This document shows positions 36,524 to 45,149 of a stretch of DNA of 64,000 bases, one piece after another; within the stretch, counting starts at the first letter, position 1; each line of letters starts with the position of its first letter. The translations under genes were made by a program, and so were the position numbers. The notes under the pieces are model-generated. The model saw nothing but the letters and a program-made list of their open reading frames with translations. It was not told the DNA's origin and searched no databases. The stretch is from Polaromonas sp. (lineage in GTDB: Bacteria; Pseudomonadota; Gammaproteobacteria; Burkholderiales; Burkholderiaceae_C): positions 1 to 64,000 of the forward strand of contig NZ_JAAFGZ010000009.1 in the NCBI RefSeq assembly GCF_010365105.1. Direction: 5' to 3'.

Positions 36524-37864
36524 TTGAAAAAATTTGCTGCGTTGAAAACCGCTATCAGTTTGCCACTGGCCGTTTTGGCGGCCGCCTTCATGATTTTTAT
36601 CAACGAGGCGAGTTTCCAGCAATCAACCAAGGCCGTCAGCAACATGGAGAAGGCTCAGCAGACACGCAGTGCCACCACGAGTCTGGTGCGCCAGGTTCTG
36701 GATGCAGAAACCGGGCAGCGTGGTTACCTGTTGACAGGCGATACGCGCTACCTGGAGCCTTACCGGGTTGCAGTAGGCGATATTACTGAGAACCTCAACG
36801 TTTTGCAGCAGATTTTTGTTTCACAGCCAGCGCTGATCGGCGAGTTCGATACCTTGTCGCGTCACGTGTCACGCAAGATGGCCGAGATGGAACTGAGCGT
36901 ACGCATGCGCAAGGAAGGCAATGACGATGGCTGGAAGTTTGTGCTGACCACCGATGTAGGCAAGGAAGAAATGGAAGCCATCCGGAATCAATCGGACAAA
37001 CTGTCCGCCAGCAGCATTCAGCAGATGGAACAAGGCCAGGTACAAGTCAGAAAGGCGCTGCAGCTTTCACGCATAGGCATCGCCATGACTGCGCTTGTCG
37101 GATTACTTGCTTTTTACATGTATCTGATGCAAAACAAGGCACTGCTGGCTTCAGGCCAGCGCGAACAGGAGACTCTGGAGCGTGAGCGGGACCTGCTGGA
37201 AAAGCAGGTCAGGGAGCGTACAGCAAGTCTGGCTGAACTGGCGACCCACCTGCAGAACGTGCGCGAAGATGAACGCGGCCATCTGGCGAGAGAACTCCAC
37301 GATGAACTCGGTGCCCTCCTTACGGCAGCCAAACTTGATGTGGCACGACTCAAATCCCGACTTGCTGACAACCTGCCGGAAGCCTCGGAACGGCTTGAGC
37401 ATCTGACCAGTACGCTCAACACCGGGATTGCCCTGAAAAGACGCATTGTTGAAGACCTTCGACCTTCTTCGCTCTCCCATTTGGGACTGGTCGCATCACT
37501 TGAAATTTTGGCGCGTGAATTTGAGGAAAGATCGGGACTGTCGATCACCACTGACCTGGAAACCGTCGAACTCGGTGGATCAGCGCAATTGACCGTTTAC
37601 CGCCTGGTCCAGGAATCCTTGACCAACATTGCCAAATATGCCAATGCCACCCAGGTGGAAATCAGTGTGCACAACTTTGACGGGTTCATCACGGTGGATG
37701 TGAAAGACAACGGCAAGGGCTTCAAGCTGGAAAGCATCGGGCCAGGGAGTCATGGCCTCGCCGGCATGCATCACCGGGTGGAAGCAGCTGGCGGAAAACT
37801 GACTGTAGCCAGCGCTGAAAACAGAGGTACTCAGGTCGGTGCGGTTCTGCCAAAATCCCGTTGA
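36524..37864 (+). CDS. CHASE3-domain sensor histidine kinase (HisKA_3/NarX type)
   Basis: 446 residues from a TTG start at 36524. Two membrane segments (about 8-26 and 184-203) enclose a periplasmic CHASE3 domain (DAETGQRGYLLTGDTRYLEP). A coiled coil (about 205-245) leads to the HisKA_3 dimerisation helix with phospho-His259 in ARELHDELGALL, then an ATPase domain (VQESLTNIAKYANA, DVKDNGKGF, GSHGLAGMHHRVE). No membrane signal is known for CHASE3. The divergent NarL-type gene is the likely partner, and the lone receiver at 35221 may also take part. Confidence 0.92.
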   Translation: MKKFAALKTAISLPLAVLAAAFMIFINEASFQQSTKAVSNMEKAQQTRSATTSLVRQVLDAETGQRGYLLTGDTRYLEPYRVAVGDITENLNVLQQIFVSQPALIGEFDTLSRHVSRKMAEMELSVRMRKEGNDDGWKFVLTTDVGKEEMEAIRNQSDKLSASSIQQMEQGQVQVRKALQLSRIGIAMTALVGLLAFYMYLMQNKALLASGQREQETLERERDLLEKQVRERTASLAELATHLQNVREDERGHLARELHDELGALLTAAKLDVARLKSRLADNLPEASERLEHLTSTLNTGIALKRRIVEDLRPSSLSHLGLVASLEILAREFEERSGLSITTDLETVELGGSAQLTVYRLVQESLTNIAKYANATQVEISVHNFDGFITVDVKDNGKGFKLESIGPGSHGLAGMHHRVEAAGGKLTVASAENRGTQVGAVLPKSR

Positions 37865-38073
37865 AGAAGCAGCAAAAATTGATAAAGCGCCGACTTCTCG
37901 AAAAGACAGGCTGTACGTTACAAAATGTCATCCTTCTCCTACAGAGCATTAACCCAGACCCTGACAGGGGTTTAGGGCTCAAGCCGATGAGAGGAGTCTG
38001 GCTTTGAAGCGAAGCTATACAGGAGTTTAAAGAAGCACTTTTCATGTGCCAAGCAAACATCAGGGGAAATCAA

Positions 38074-38238
38074 ATGCTGCACTATTCCGTTGTCTTTTTG
38101 GTGATCGCCCTGATCGCTGCAGTTTTTGGCTTCGGTGGCATCGCGGCGGGTGCTGTGGAAATTGCCAAAATTCTTTTCTTTCTGTTCGCTATCATGGCAA
38201 TAGTCAGCTTTGTTTTGAGCCTCATCAAAAAAAATTAG
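38074..38238 (+). CDS. small membrane protein, DUF1328 family (YtjA-like)
   Basis: 54 residues, [20 protein letters not shown] then [20 protein letters not shown]: two hydrophobic helices separated by Gly-rich turn, characteristic of DUF1328. AGGGGAA precedes ATG 38074; an in-frame ATG at 38044 is unlikely. In other bacteria such genes are induced with envelope or osmotic stress genes. First of a run of small stress-type genes. Function unknown. Confidence 0.88.
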   Translation: MLHYSVVFLVIALIAAVFGFGGIAAGAVEIAKILFFLFAIMAIVSFVLSLIKKN

Positions 38239-38311
38239 CCCAAGCGAACAGCTACTTCAAAGTGGTCGCCCTTATCTTCTCTTTCATCATTTATTCACCA
38301 AGGAAAAAGAC

Positions 38312-38716
38312 ATGAACACAAACAGCCCTTCGAACATGGCGCGCGATGCAGTTCCCGCAATGCAAAAAGCTTCAGACGAGATGATGAACTCGGCAGGCAG
38401 GGCGATTGAGTCAACGCGCGAGCATGCCAATCAAGCGCTCGACCGGGCCGAAAGCAAGGTTCGCGAACTGCGTGGCAGCGTCGATCCTATGGTCGAAATG
38501 CTGGCCACCAAAGCACAAAAAATGGCCCGCCAGAGCCTGGACATGGCTTCGGAAGCCAAAGAACGTGCAGAAAAATCGTTCAAGCATGCCGCAGATGCCA
38601 CCACGCGTTATGTTTCAGAGCAACCCATGCGCTCGGTGCTGATCGCCGCAGCCGTTGGCGCTGCAGTAGCCCTGCTGGTTTCAAGTTCACGCCATCGCAA
38701 TCACAACCGCTATTAA
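38312..38716 (+). CDS. DUF883 family protein (ElaB/YqjD-like)
   Basis: 134 residues: a long amphipathic, Ala/Glu/Lys-rich helix (about 10-105) ending in one C-terminal membrane segment, SVLIAAAVGAAVALLVS, followed by a short basic tail. This is the layout of ElaB/YqjD, inner-membrane proteins that bind stationary-phase ribosomes in E. coli. The same block contains a YqjE-like protein next, as in E. coli yqjD-yqjE. A good AAGGAAAAA site precedes ATG 38312. Confidence 0.88.
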   Translation: MNTNSPSNMARDAVPAMQKASDEMMNSAGRAIESTREHANQALDRAESKVRELRGSVDPMVEMLATKAQKMARQSLDMASEAKERAEKSFKHAADATTRYVSEQPMRSVLIAAAVGAAVALLVSSSRHRNHNRY

Positions 38717-38770
38717 AATTTTCTTGCCAATCAGGCCTGCCCACCACTGACGCACCACTTCTCTTAATTT

Positions 38771-39136
38771 ATGCTGCATCCTCTTTTTTCAACGATTGTG
38801 CAAAGACCTGATCTGGTCATTGACCATTTGTCTGCGTATGGATCGCTGTTCCACAAGGAAGCAACAAGCGCAGGGTCTGACCTGATGGCGCGTGCAGTGG
38901 CAGGCGTGGTGGCTATTTTGGCGCTTGTCATTTTTCTGGTGCTTACAGGGACAGCTGTAATGCTCGGTTTTTTACAAAACCAGTTTCACTGGGTGCTGGT
39001 AGCAGTCCCTGGCACGGCCTTGGTGCTTACCGTTATTGCTGCCGTCATTGTCATGAAGCCGCTGAAAAGCGAGCGCTTTCCAGAACTGAAAGCGCAGATC
39101 GACAGTGATGCGCAAGCGTTGCGTACTGTTTCCTGA
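38771..39136 (+). CDS. holin-superfamily III / YqjE-like membrane protein
   Basis: 121 residues with two strong membrane helices (about 43-66 and 76-97: AVAGVVAILALVIFLVL and VLVAVPGTALVLTVIAAVIV) and an amphipathic N-terminus. The length and pattern fit the phage-holin-superfamily/YqjE group, which in non-phage settings is part of the yqjCDE-type stress cluster. It follows the DUF883 gene by 54 bases. No phage genes are nearby, so a lysis function is not suggested. Confidence 0.8.
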   Translation: MLHPLFSTIVQRPDLVIDHLSAYGSLFHKEATSAGSDLMARAVAGVVAILALVIFLVLTGTAVMLGFLQNQFHWVLVAVPGTALVLTVIAAVIVMKPLKSERFPELKAQIDSDAQALRTVS

Positions 39137-39160
39137 ATCACGTCATCAAAAGAACCCGGC

Positions 39161-39622
39161 ATGGCCTCTCCTCCAATTGAACTTACGCCTCAAGAGCGCT
39201 TGGCTATCAGCCGCAAGGCAATCGTCAGGCATATGAACCGGCACCATCGGGATGTTGAAGAGCGGGCTGACAGCGACATTGAAGTGGCGAACCGAAACGG
39301 CTTAGAGACGGATTCATCTGATCGCAGTGTGCTGAGCAAAATCAAGTACGCAGCGCGCATGTGGTGGCATCGGCATCCTGCCAGTGCGGCAGTGGAACTT
39401 GCCACACCTCTTTTGAGTGATTACGCAACTGTGCATCCTTTCAAACTTGTTGGCATTTCTGCTGCAGCAGGTGCCGCAATGGTTATTGCCAGGCCGTGGC
39501 GCATGATGTCTGCCAGCGCCCTGCTGGTGGCAGCTGTCAAGTCCTCGGGCCTGTCAAACACGCTGTTCACGATGCTGTCTTCTTTTACCCGCCATTCTGG
39601 CAATAACGATACAACACTATGA
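39161..39622 (+). CDS. hypothetical protein with one or two C-terminal hydrophobic segments
   Basis: 153 residues. The first half is charged (ELTPQERLAISRKAIVRHMN, then an acidic stretch); the second half has hydrophobic segments (KLVGISAAAGAAMVIA and SASALLVAAVKSSGL). It takes the place of YqjK behind a YqjE-like gene, but the sequence itself is not recognised. It overlaps the following ferritin-like gene by 4 bases (ATGA), so it is translated with it. Probably a membrane-associated partner of the neighbouring small stress proteins. Confidence 0.75.
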   Translation: MASPPIELTPQERLAISRKAIVRHMNRHHRDVEERADSDIEVANRNGLETDSSDRSVLSKIKYAARMWWHRHPASAAVELATPLLSDYATVHPFKLVGISAAAGAAMVIARPWRMMSASALLVAAVKSSGLSNTLFTMLSSFTRHSGNNDTTL

Positions 39623-40161
39623 CTACCATGACCAACTCACCCAGCGAACTCAGCCTTGACGAGTCGGCACTCAACGCGGTCAGGTCCAGCCTGGACCAGG
39701 GTGCGATCACGCCGGCATATGGACCGCATCGCGAGGCTATCGTCAAGCTTTTGAACGATGCATTGGCGACTGAACTGGTATGTGTGCTGCGCTACAAGCG
39801 GCATCATTTCATGGCCAGCGGTCTTTCTTCACCCCGGATTGCCGACGAATTCATGGTGCATGCCACGGAAGAATCGGCACATGCCGACCGCATTGCGCAG
39901 CGTATCGTGCAGCTGGGCGGCGAACCTGACTTTTCACCATCTACCCTTCTCCAGCGCAGCCATGCAGATTATGATGAGTCCAACGATCTGAAAACCATGG
40001 TCCGGGTCAATCTGATCGCCGAGCGGATCGCGGTGGAAGCCTATCGCCAGATGATTTCATTGCTGGCCGACAAGGACCCCACAACACGCAGAATGCTTGA
40101 AGACATTCTGGCAGAAGAAGAAGAGCATGCAGACGAACTCAAAGACTGGCTTGATCTTTAA
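39619..40161 (+). CDS. ferritin-like domain protein (bacterioferritin-related)
   Basis: 180 residues forming a predicted four-helix bundle. Metal-type residues: Glu in LATELVCVLRYKRHH, an ExxH in TEESAHADR, and ExxH again in LAEEEEHADELKDWL. It lacks obvious Dps features and its N-terminus is longer than in bacterioferritin. It may store iron or act as a peroxide-using diiron protein; which is not decided. Overlaps the previous gene by 4 bases. Confidence 0.85.
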   Translation: MTTMTNSPSELSLDESALNAVRSSLDQGAITPAYGPHREAIVKLLNDALATELVCVLRYKRHHFMASGLSSPRIADEFMVHATEESAHADRIAQRIVQLGGEPDFSPSTLLQRSHADYDESNDLKTMVRVNLIAERIAVEAYRQMISLLADKDPTTRRMLEDILAEEEEHADELKDWLDL

Positions 40162-40257
40162 ACTTCCGGGTGCTGGTCGATAGGCGTGGTGCCGTTAATC
40201 GACAGGCTTTATAAACTTTGCACCAACCTAAACAAATCAACTCGAAGAGGAAACCCT

Positions 40258-40572
40258 ATGAAATACGCACGTGCAATCGCATTCGCAGCCCTGGCTGGCA
40301 TCACCATTATTGGAAGCGGGTGCTCTGTGGGACGTGGTCAGCAGACGGCAGGCTCCTACGTTGATGATGCAGCTATCACCACCTCCGTCAAGGCAAAGTT
40401 TGCTGAAGACAAGACTGTTTCAGCAACATCACTCAGCGTTGAAACGCTCAACGGAACCGTACAGCTGTCCGGTTTTGCAAAATCCACTGCTGAAAAAATG
40501 CAGGCTGAGAATATTGCCCGTGGCGTAAACCACGTCAAGAGCGTTCGCAACGACATCGTCGTTCGTCCTTAA
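40258..40572 (+). CDS. BON-domain lipoprotein (OsmY-like)
   Basis: 104 residues from ATG 40258 (GAGGAAA site upstream). A lipoprotein signal ends at the lipobox GSGC (Cys22 or so), so the mature protein is membrane-anchored in the periplasm. One BON domain follows: ITTSVKAKFAEDKTVSATSL, then VETLNGTVQLSGFAKS, and VNHVKSVRNDIVV. BON proteins bind membranes in envelope and osmotic stress. Followed by a strong terminator. Confidence 0.9.
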   Translation: MKYARAIAFAALAGITIIGSGCSVGRGQQTAGSYVDDAAITTSVKAKFAEDKTVSATSLSVETLNGTVQLSGFAKSTAEKMQAENIARGVNHVKSVRNDIVVRP

Positions 40573-40614
40573 TCGATTTTTCTAATCGACTGCGGTGCCC
40601 TACGAGGCAACGCC

Positions 40615-40655
40615 AAAAAGCAGGCATCGAAAAATTTTCGTGCCTGCTTTTTTTT
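40615..40655 (+). terminator. rho-independent terminator after the BON lipoprotein gene
   Basis: AAAAAGCAGGCA pairs with TGCCTGCTTTTT, with an inner CGAAAA/TTTTCG pairing extending the stem, followed by a T-run. The matching A-run on the other side means it could also serve the minus strand, but the next minus-strand gene ends 100 bases away. Confidence 0.92.
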
Positions 40656-40755
40656 GTTCCTCGTGGCGTTTCAAGCACGTTGCATGACTGCTCTCGTCCT
40701 GACAGCGGAAAATGCCGTTCACAAGCCGAGCGACCATGCAGCGGAAGTAATGGGG

Positions 40756-41298
40756 TCAGTTGGCCTTGACCACCAGTTGATTGTCCACCGACTGAACGCC
40801 GCTGAACGTTTTGGCAATCGCAGCCGCCCTTTCGCGCACCGCGTCTGTAGGCACTGTGCCTTTCAATATCACTGCTCCGTCTTTTGTATCGACATTGATC
40901 CGGAAGAGTTTAATTTCAGCGTCCTTTATCAATTCCGCTGAAATGGCTGTGGTGATGGCCATGTCATCGATTTTGTTGATGGCTTTGTTGGCCGCCACCT
41001 TGGCGGAGGATTCGGCATTTTCGGTGGCATTTCTCAATGCCTCGCCTGCATTGGCAAAGGCAGCTTCGGTTTTAGCCTTAACGTCGGCGCCTGACTGCTC
41101 GCCCTGGAGTTTTGCTTCGGCGGCAGCCTTTTCTGTCTTGCCAATCGCCGAATCAAGTTTTTGACCCGGCGTTTGCGCATCATCGACCTTGTTGCAGCCA
41201 CTTAAAGCCATTGCAATGCCCAGCGACGCGACAGCGAAGATGCGTGTTTTCAGACCAAAGACAGCAAGCGGGTTGATTTGCGAACGCATTTTTTGCAC
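40756..41298 (-). CDS. BON-domain lipoprotein with helical linker
   Basis: 180 residues from GTG 41298, chosen because AAAGGA lies six bases upstream (ATG 41289 has poor spacing). Lipobox ALSGC anchors the mature protein. A long Ala/Glu/Lys-rich helical stretch (about 40-110, resembling the DUF883 type) precedes one BON domain (DMAITTAISAELIKDAEIKL, DGAVILKGTVPTDA, VQSVDNQLVV). It faces the first BON gene tail to tail across the terminator. Probably part of the same envelope-stress set. Confidence 0.87.
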   Translation of the reverse strand: MQKMRSQINPLAVFGLKTRIFAVASLGIAMALSGCNKVDDAQTPGQKLDSAIGKTEKAAAEAKLQGEQSGADVKAKTEAAFANAGEALRNATENAESSAKVAANKAINKIDDMAITTAISAELIKDAEIKLFRINVDTKDGAVILKGTVPTDAVRERAAAIAKTFSGVQSVDNQLVVKAN

Positions 41299-41577
41299 GA
41301 TATATCCTTTTCGTCGGTTCAAAACTCAAAAAACCACAGGCAGCCGTTTGATTTTTCAATCTGGCATTCACCCCTTGCGCCATGCCACTGCACAGCAGCA
41401 GTGCCGCCCAGGCACAGAATAGAGCAGGCATCGCCACTGCATGAATTCCCGGACAGTCGCCTGAAAACCATTTACGGTCAAGCCAAATCGATGAAATTCA
41501 TCAGGCCTTAAAGTATTTGGCCATCAGCACGGGCAATCGATGCAACGCATTTATTCTGCCCCAGTTCAGCAGGACAT

Positions 41578-42411
41578 TCAGGCCGTCACAATCCATCCTT
41601 CCAGCGCATCCATGTCAGCAGGCAAACCGTATCCAGGCGCGCCCTGTTGCGCTGCCCAGGCAGCCTGCATCAGGCACAGCACGGCATCCAGGCTGTCGCC
41701 ACTTCCATCATCGACCAAGGTATCGCGCTGCGCATGGCTGACCTTCAAGCGCAGGCCCAGACGTGTCTGTCCGTGCTCCAGTGCAGTGATCAGGTCTTTG
41801 CGCGCAATGAGCCGCTCGGACGTCTGCTTGGCCTTGTCATCGCTTTTGTAAGACCGATTTCCCAATACCTCCCGTGCCAGCAAACCGGGATACCCTTCCA
41901 GCGCATTACGCCTGGTGTCGCCTGGATGAAGTCCGGGGATGTTGGCACCTGCAGCGACAAGCCGTGGAATGCCGGCGTGAAGCATGAAAGCCACCGGCGG
42001 ATTCACCCACTTCATGGAGGGACTGGCGCCGGATGGTCCGTCAGTGGCACGATGGGCAAATTTTTTTCCGATAGGCCGGGCATCGCAGAATGCCGCAAAC
42101 GTGTTGCGAATCTCAAGCCGGCTCAGTCCGGCATAGTGATTCATCGACTCAAGCCATTGCGTAGGCCAGCCCAGGTTCGTCACCAGTTCGCGCGGCAAAC
42201 CGAATGGAAAATCAAACGCTCCAAGCCATTGGCGATCCTGGCGGAGCCACTGTTCAAATTCATGAAGTGAATCGAGACGTTCCAGGCTTGACAAAAGCAC
42301 GCGTCCGTTCAGTGAGGTTCCCGCAGCCATCACGATCGGTTTACGTTTACTGGGACTGCTGGAAAAATCGCAACCGACCAAAAATTCGGGAATCAAGCCT
42401 GGCGTACTCAT
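41578..42411 (-). CDS. DUF429 domain protein
   Basis: 277 residues from ATG 42411 (AAGGACAAG site). An early acidic motif, FLVGCDFSSSPSKRKP, and a later LVDDGSGDSLDAVLCLMQAA resemble the DUF429 family, predicted to have an RNase H-like fold with a conserved Asp core. GAFDFPFGLPRELV is also typical. Biological role is unknown. It stands alone, with 61 bases to the BLUF gene upstream on the same strand. Confidence 0.78.
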   Translation of the reverse strand: MSTPGLIPEFLVGCDFSSSPSKRKPIVMAAGTSLNGRVLLSSLERLDSLHEFEQWLRQDRQWLGAFDFPFGLPRELVTNLGWPTQWLESMNHYAGLSRLEIRNTFAAFCDARPIGKKFAHRATDGPSGASPSMKWVNPPVAFMLHAGIPRLVAAGANIPGLHPGDTRRNALEGYPGLLAREVLGNRSYKSDDKAKQTSERLIARKDLITALEHGQTRLGLRLKVSHAQRDTLVDDGSGDSLDAVLCLMQAAWAAQQGAPGYGLPADMDALEGWIVTA

Positions 42412-42472
42412 CTTGTCCTTGTGCGTCTGAGATAGTCCACTCAGGAGCACTCACAGGTTTACCGGCTTTTTT

Positions 42473-42895
42473 TCAGGAGCGACCAATGATGGAAGCGGTC
42501 GCCATCAGTTCTTCAAGCAAGGCCATGGAAACTTTACCCGAGGCGGCATAGGGATCAAGCTCGGCTTTCTCGGAATATTTCAACAAGATGGAATGGTTCA
42601 GCTTGAGCAAATTGACCGTTCCCATGGTCCATCCGCCAAACCGGCGTTCTGAAATCTCCTCAAAGTCCAGCAATACGACATCCTTGTGGCGAGGGTCTTT
42701 CAAGATATGTCCGTACAGTTCACTCACAGCCATGCGGCCGCCTTCGATGGCCTGCAGGAAAACACCCCCGCCGTAACAGAGAATACCGGTAATTCCCAGT
42801 ACCGGGTTGTACTGGCGGGAGTGCGCCAGGATGCTGGCGATGGCTTCGTCGCCCATATCCACCGCGCGACTCGCATAAAGCAAACGAACCAGCAT
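42473..42895 (-). CDS. BLUF-domain blue-light sensor
   Basis: 140 residues, a single BLUF domain binding FAD with a short C-terminal helical part and no output domain. The flavin-site residues are all present: Tyr7 (RLLYASR), Asn30 (YNPVLGITG), Gln48 (VFLQAIEG) and Trp89/Met91 (FGGWTMG). Short BLUF proteins signal by protein contact. The gene begins 3 bases after the folE stop on the same strand, so the two are almost certainly co-transcribed. The partner of the sensor is unknown. Confidence 0.95.
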   Translation of the reverse strand: MLVRLLYASRAVDMGDEAIASILAHSRQYNPVLGITGILCYGGGVFLQAIEGGRMAVSELYGHILKDPRHKDVVLLDFEEISERRFGGWTMGTVNLLKLNHSILLKYSEKAELDPYAASGKVSMALLEELMATASIIGRS

Positions 42896-42898
42896 GTG

Positions 42899-43621
42899 TC
42901 AACCTTTTCTGGGAATAAGTGCGAGAAATTCGCGGCGCAAGGTGGGATCTTTAAGAAATACGCCACGCATGACCGAATTGATCATCTTGCTGTCCATGTC
43001 CTTGACGCCGCGCCAAGCCATACAGTAGTGACTTGCTTCCATGACGATGGCCAGACCGTCAGGCTGGGTTTTTTCCATGATCAGGTCGGCTAGCTGCACC
43101 ACGGCCTCTTCCTGGATTTGCGGACGGCCCATGACCCATTCGGCCAGACGCGCGTATTTGGACAAGCCAATCACATTGGTATGTTCATTGGGCATGACAC
43201 CAATCCATATCTTGCCGATAACCGGACAAAAGTGGTGAGAACAGGCGCTGCGAACGGTGATGGGTCCGACGATCATTAACTCGTTCAGATGCTCGGCATT
43301 GGGAAACTCGGTGATGCTCGGTGCCGCCACGTAGCGCCCGTTGAAGACTTCGTTCAGGTACATCTTGGCAACCCGGCGCGCCGTGTTGCCCGTGTTGTGG
43401 TCACCGTCAGTGTCGATCACCAGGCTGTCCAGAACGCCTTGCATCTTGACCTCCACCTCATCAAGCAGGCGCTCCAGTTCACCGGGCTCGATAAAACCGG
43501 AAATGTTGTCATTGGCATGAAAACGTTTGCGTGCCTGGACCAGGCGTTCGCGTATCTTGACGGAAACGGGCGTTCCCTCGTCTGTAGCATCCTGGAGGGT
43601 CGTAGTAGTTTTCATAAGCAT
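42899..43621 (-). CDS. folE: GTP cyclohydrolase I
   Basis: Converts GTP to 7,8-dihydroneopterin triphosphate, first step of folate and pterin synthesis. 240 residues from ATG 43621 (ATG 43615 equally possible; neither has a clear ribosome site). Conserved: GDHNTGNTARRVAKMYLNEVF, the zinc site SACSHHFCPVIGKIWIG, and HYCMAWRGVKD. Same operon as the BLUF sensor; nudB, which acts on the product, lies 1.5 kb upstream on the same strand. This copy may serve pterin or photolyase-antenna needs rather than bulk folate; that is inference. Confidence 0.95.
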   Translation of the reverse strand: MLMKTTTTLQDATDEGTPVSVKIRERLVQARKRFHANDNISGFIEPGELERLLDEVEVKMQGVLDSLVIDTDGDHNTGNTARRVAKMYLNEVFNGRYVAAPSITEFPNAEHLNELMIVGPITVRSACSHHFCPVIGKIWIGVMPNEHTNVIGLSKYARLAEWVMGRPQIQEEAVVQLADLIMEKTQPDGLAIVMEASHYCMAWRGVKDMDSKMINSVMRGVFLKDPTLRREFLALIPRKG

Positions 43622-43711
43622 GGCAGATATTATCAGCCCCCTTTAAACCTGTCTTGAATGCAGAACAATAAGCCTTTTAGGCATCCTGCGCTTTTCTGGA
43701 AAGCCTTGATA

Positions 43712-43728
43712 GCTATGAATTACATAGC
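43712..43728. repeat. GCTAT/ATAGC palindrome
   Basis: GCTATGAATTACATAGC: 6-base arms around a 5-base centre, 17 bases in all as in the copies at 26582 and 32751. It sits in the 149-base spacer between folE and clsB. Confidence 0.75.
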
Positions 43729-43770
43729 AAATGGAATTTTCAACAATGGCCTGGGATAATGTGTTTTATT

Positions 43771-45006
43771 TCAATATCGCTGACCCGTCAACATCAGGGC
43801 CAATCGCATCAGGGCGTAGGCAATCCAGCCCTGGATACGCCGGCCCAGGGGACGCTGGCTGTACACAGCAGGATCTATTCGCGCTCCGTGGTGCGCAACC
43901 GCTTCGCGCAGGCAGGCGCTGAGCTCGCCTGCAAATGCACGGTCTTCTATCACGACATTGGCTTCGCGCGCCAGCAGAAGGCTCAGAGGATCAAGGTTGG
44001 ACGAACCGACAGTGGCCCAATGCCCATCGACCACTGCCACTTTGGCATGCAAAAAACTGGTGGAGTATTCATGAATTTCAACACCTGCGGCCAACAGGGC
44101 GCCGTACACCGGCCGGGCGGCGTGGTATTGCATGAAATATTCATATTTACCCTGCAGCAACAGGGTTACGCGTACACCGCGCCTGGCGGCCTTCATCAGC
44201 GCACGGCGTAACTTGCCGCCGGGCAGAAAATAAGCATTGGCAATGATGATCTCCTGGCGCGCCTTGCCAATGGCCTTGCGGTAAGCCCTTTCGATGCTGT
44301 GGCGGTTGCGCAGGTTGTCGCGCAGCAGCAGCGCCGCCTTGGGGCGTGAACTGCCTGCCAGGCCAGAAAGGCCAGAGTCCTCAGGACGTGAAAGCAACTT
44401 TGAATCGGTGCGCCCCCCGTAACCTGCCGCCTTGAATTTCTCCCAGGCTTCATTCAAATGCCTTTGCCGCGCGCTGTAGCCAGCCTGCACACGCCACCAC
44501 AACAGGGCCATGGCGTCGGTCGCTTCGGCAGCCAGGGGTCCGGTCAGGATCACTGCAAAATCAAACCGTGGCGCCTCCAGTTCTCCGTGGTTGGGGTCGT
44601 AAAAATCGTCCAGCACATTGATTCCGCCGCAAAAAACAATCCGCTCGTCCACCACGCACAGCTTGCGGTGCAGCCTGCGCCAGCGCTCGGGCACCAGAAA
44701 GCCGAGGCTTGACCCCACTGGCGAGTAGGCACACCATTGAACGCCTGACCCGGAAAACTTTTGCTGCCATTCGTCTGGCAATGGCCCGCTACCAACTGCA
44801 TCCACCAGCACCTGAACTGTCACACCGCGTTGGGCCGCTCGGACCAGGGCTTCGGCCACAACGGCACCTGCCCCGTGAAAATCAAAAATATAAGTTTCAA
44901 GCTGTATCCAGCTGGCAGCATCGTCGAAGGTACGGACTAGCGCGGGAAACAATGTCTCCCCCCCTTGAAGCAGGTGGAATGTTTCGGACGTGGTGGAAGA
45001 TGCCAT
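43771..45006 (-). CDS. clsB: cardiolipin synthase B-type (phospholipase D family)
   Basis: 411 residues with two HKD motifs: His113-x-Lys115-x4-Asp120 (LHRKLCVVDERIVFCGG) and HAKVAVVDGHWATVGSSN in the second half. The absence of N-terminal membrane segments and the length fit ClsB rather than ClsA. It joins phosphatidyl groups to phosphatidylglycerol in the inner membrane. It follows nudB by 143 bases on the same strand, as in related betaproteobacteria, although the endonuclease gene often lying between them is missing here. Confidence 0.9.
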   Translation of the reverse strand: MASSTTSETFHLLQGGETLFPALVRTFDDAASWIQLETYIFDFHGAGAVVAEALVRAAQRGVTVQVLVDAVGSGPLPDEWQQKFSGSGVQWCAYSPVGSSLGFLVPERWRRLHRKLCVVDERIVFCGGINVLDDFYDPNHGELEAPRFDFAVILTGPLAAEATDAMALLWWRVQAGYSARQRHLNEAWEKFKAAGYGGRTDSKLLSRPEDSGLSGLAGSSRPKAALLLRDNLRNRHSIERAYRKAIGKARQEIIIANAYFLPGGKLRRALMKAARRGVRVTLLLQGKYEYFMQYHAARPVYGALLAAGVEIHEYSTSFLHAKVAVVDGHWATVGSSNLDPLSLLLAREANVVIEDRAFAGELSACLREAVAHHGARIDPAVYSQRPLGRRIQGWIAYALMRLALMLTGQRY

Positions 45007-45149
45007 GAGTCGATGAACAAAATTGTGGGAAAAACTTCAAATCCCTGGAATAACAGCAAATCGACAGACAACGCGCTATTGGAGCCGAGAAGCATGGGGC
45101 CACCAGCAACGCTAAGAGCCTTGAAATTCGCGGACGGTGCCACACCCCT

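Noticed and set aside
38771..39136. Prophage holin
   Set aside because: No other phage genes nearby; the gene sits in a yqjD/yqjE-like stress set.
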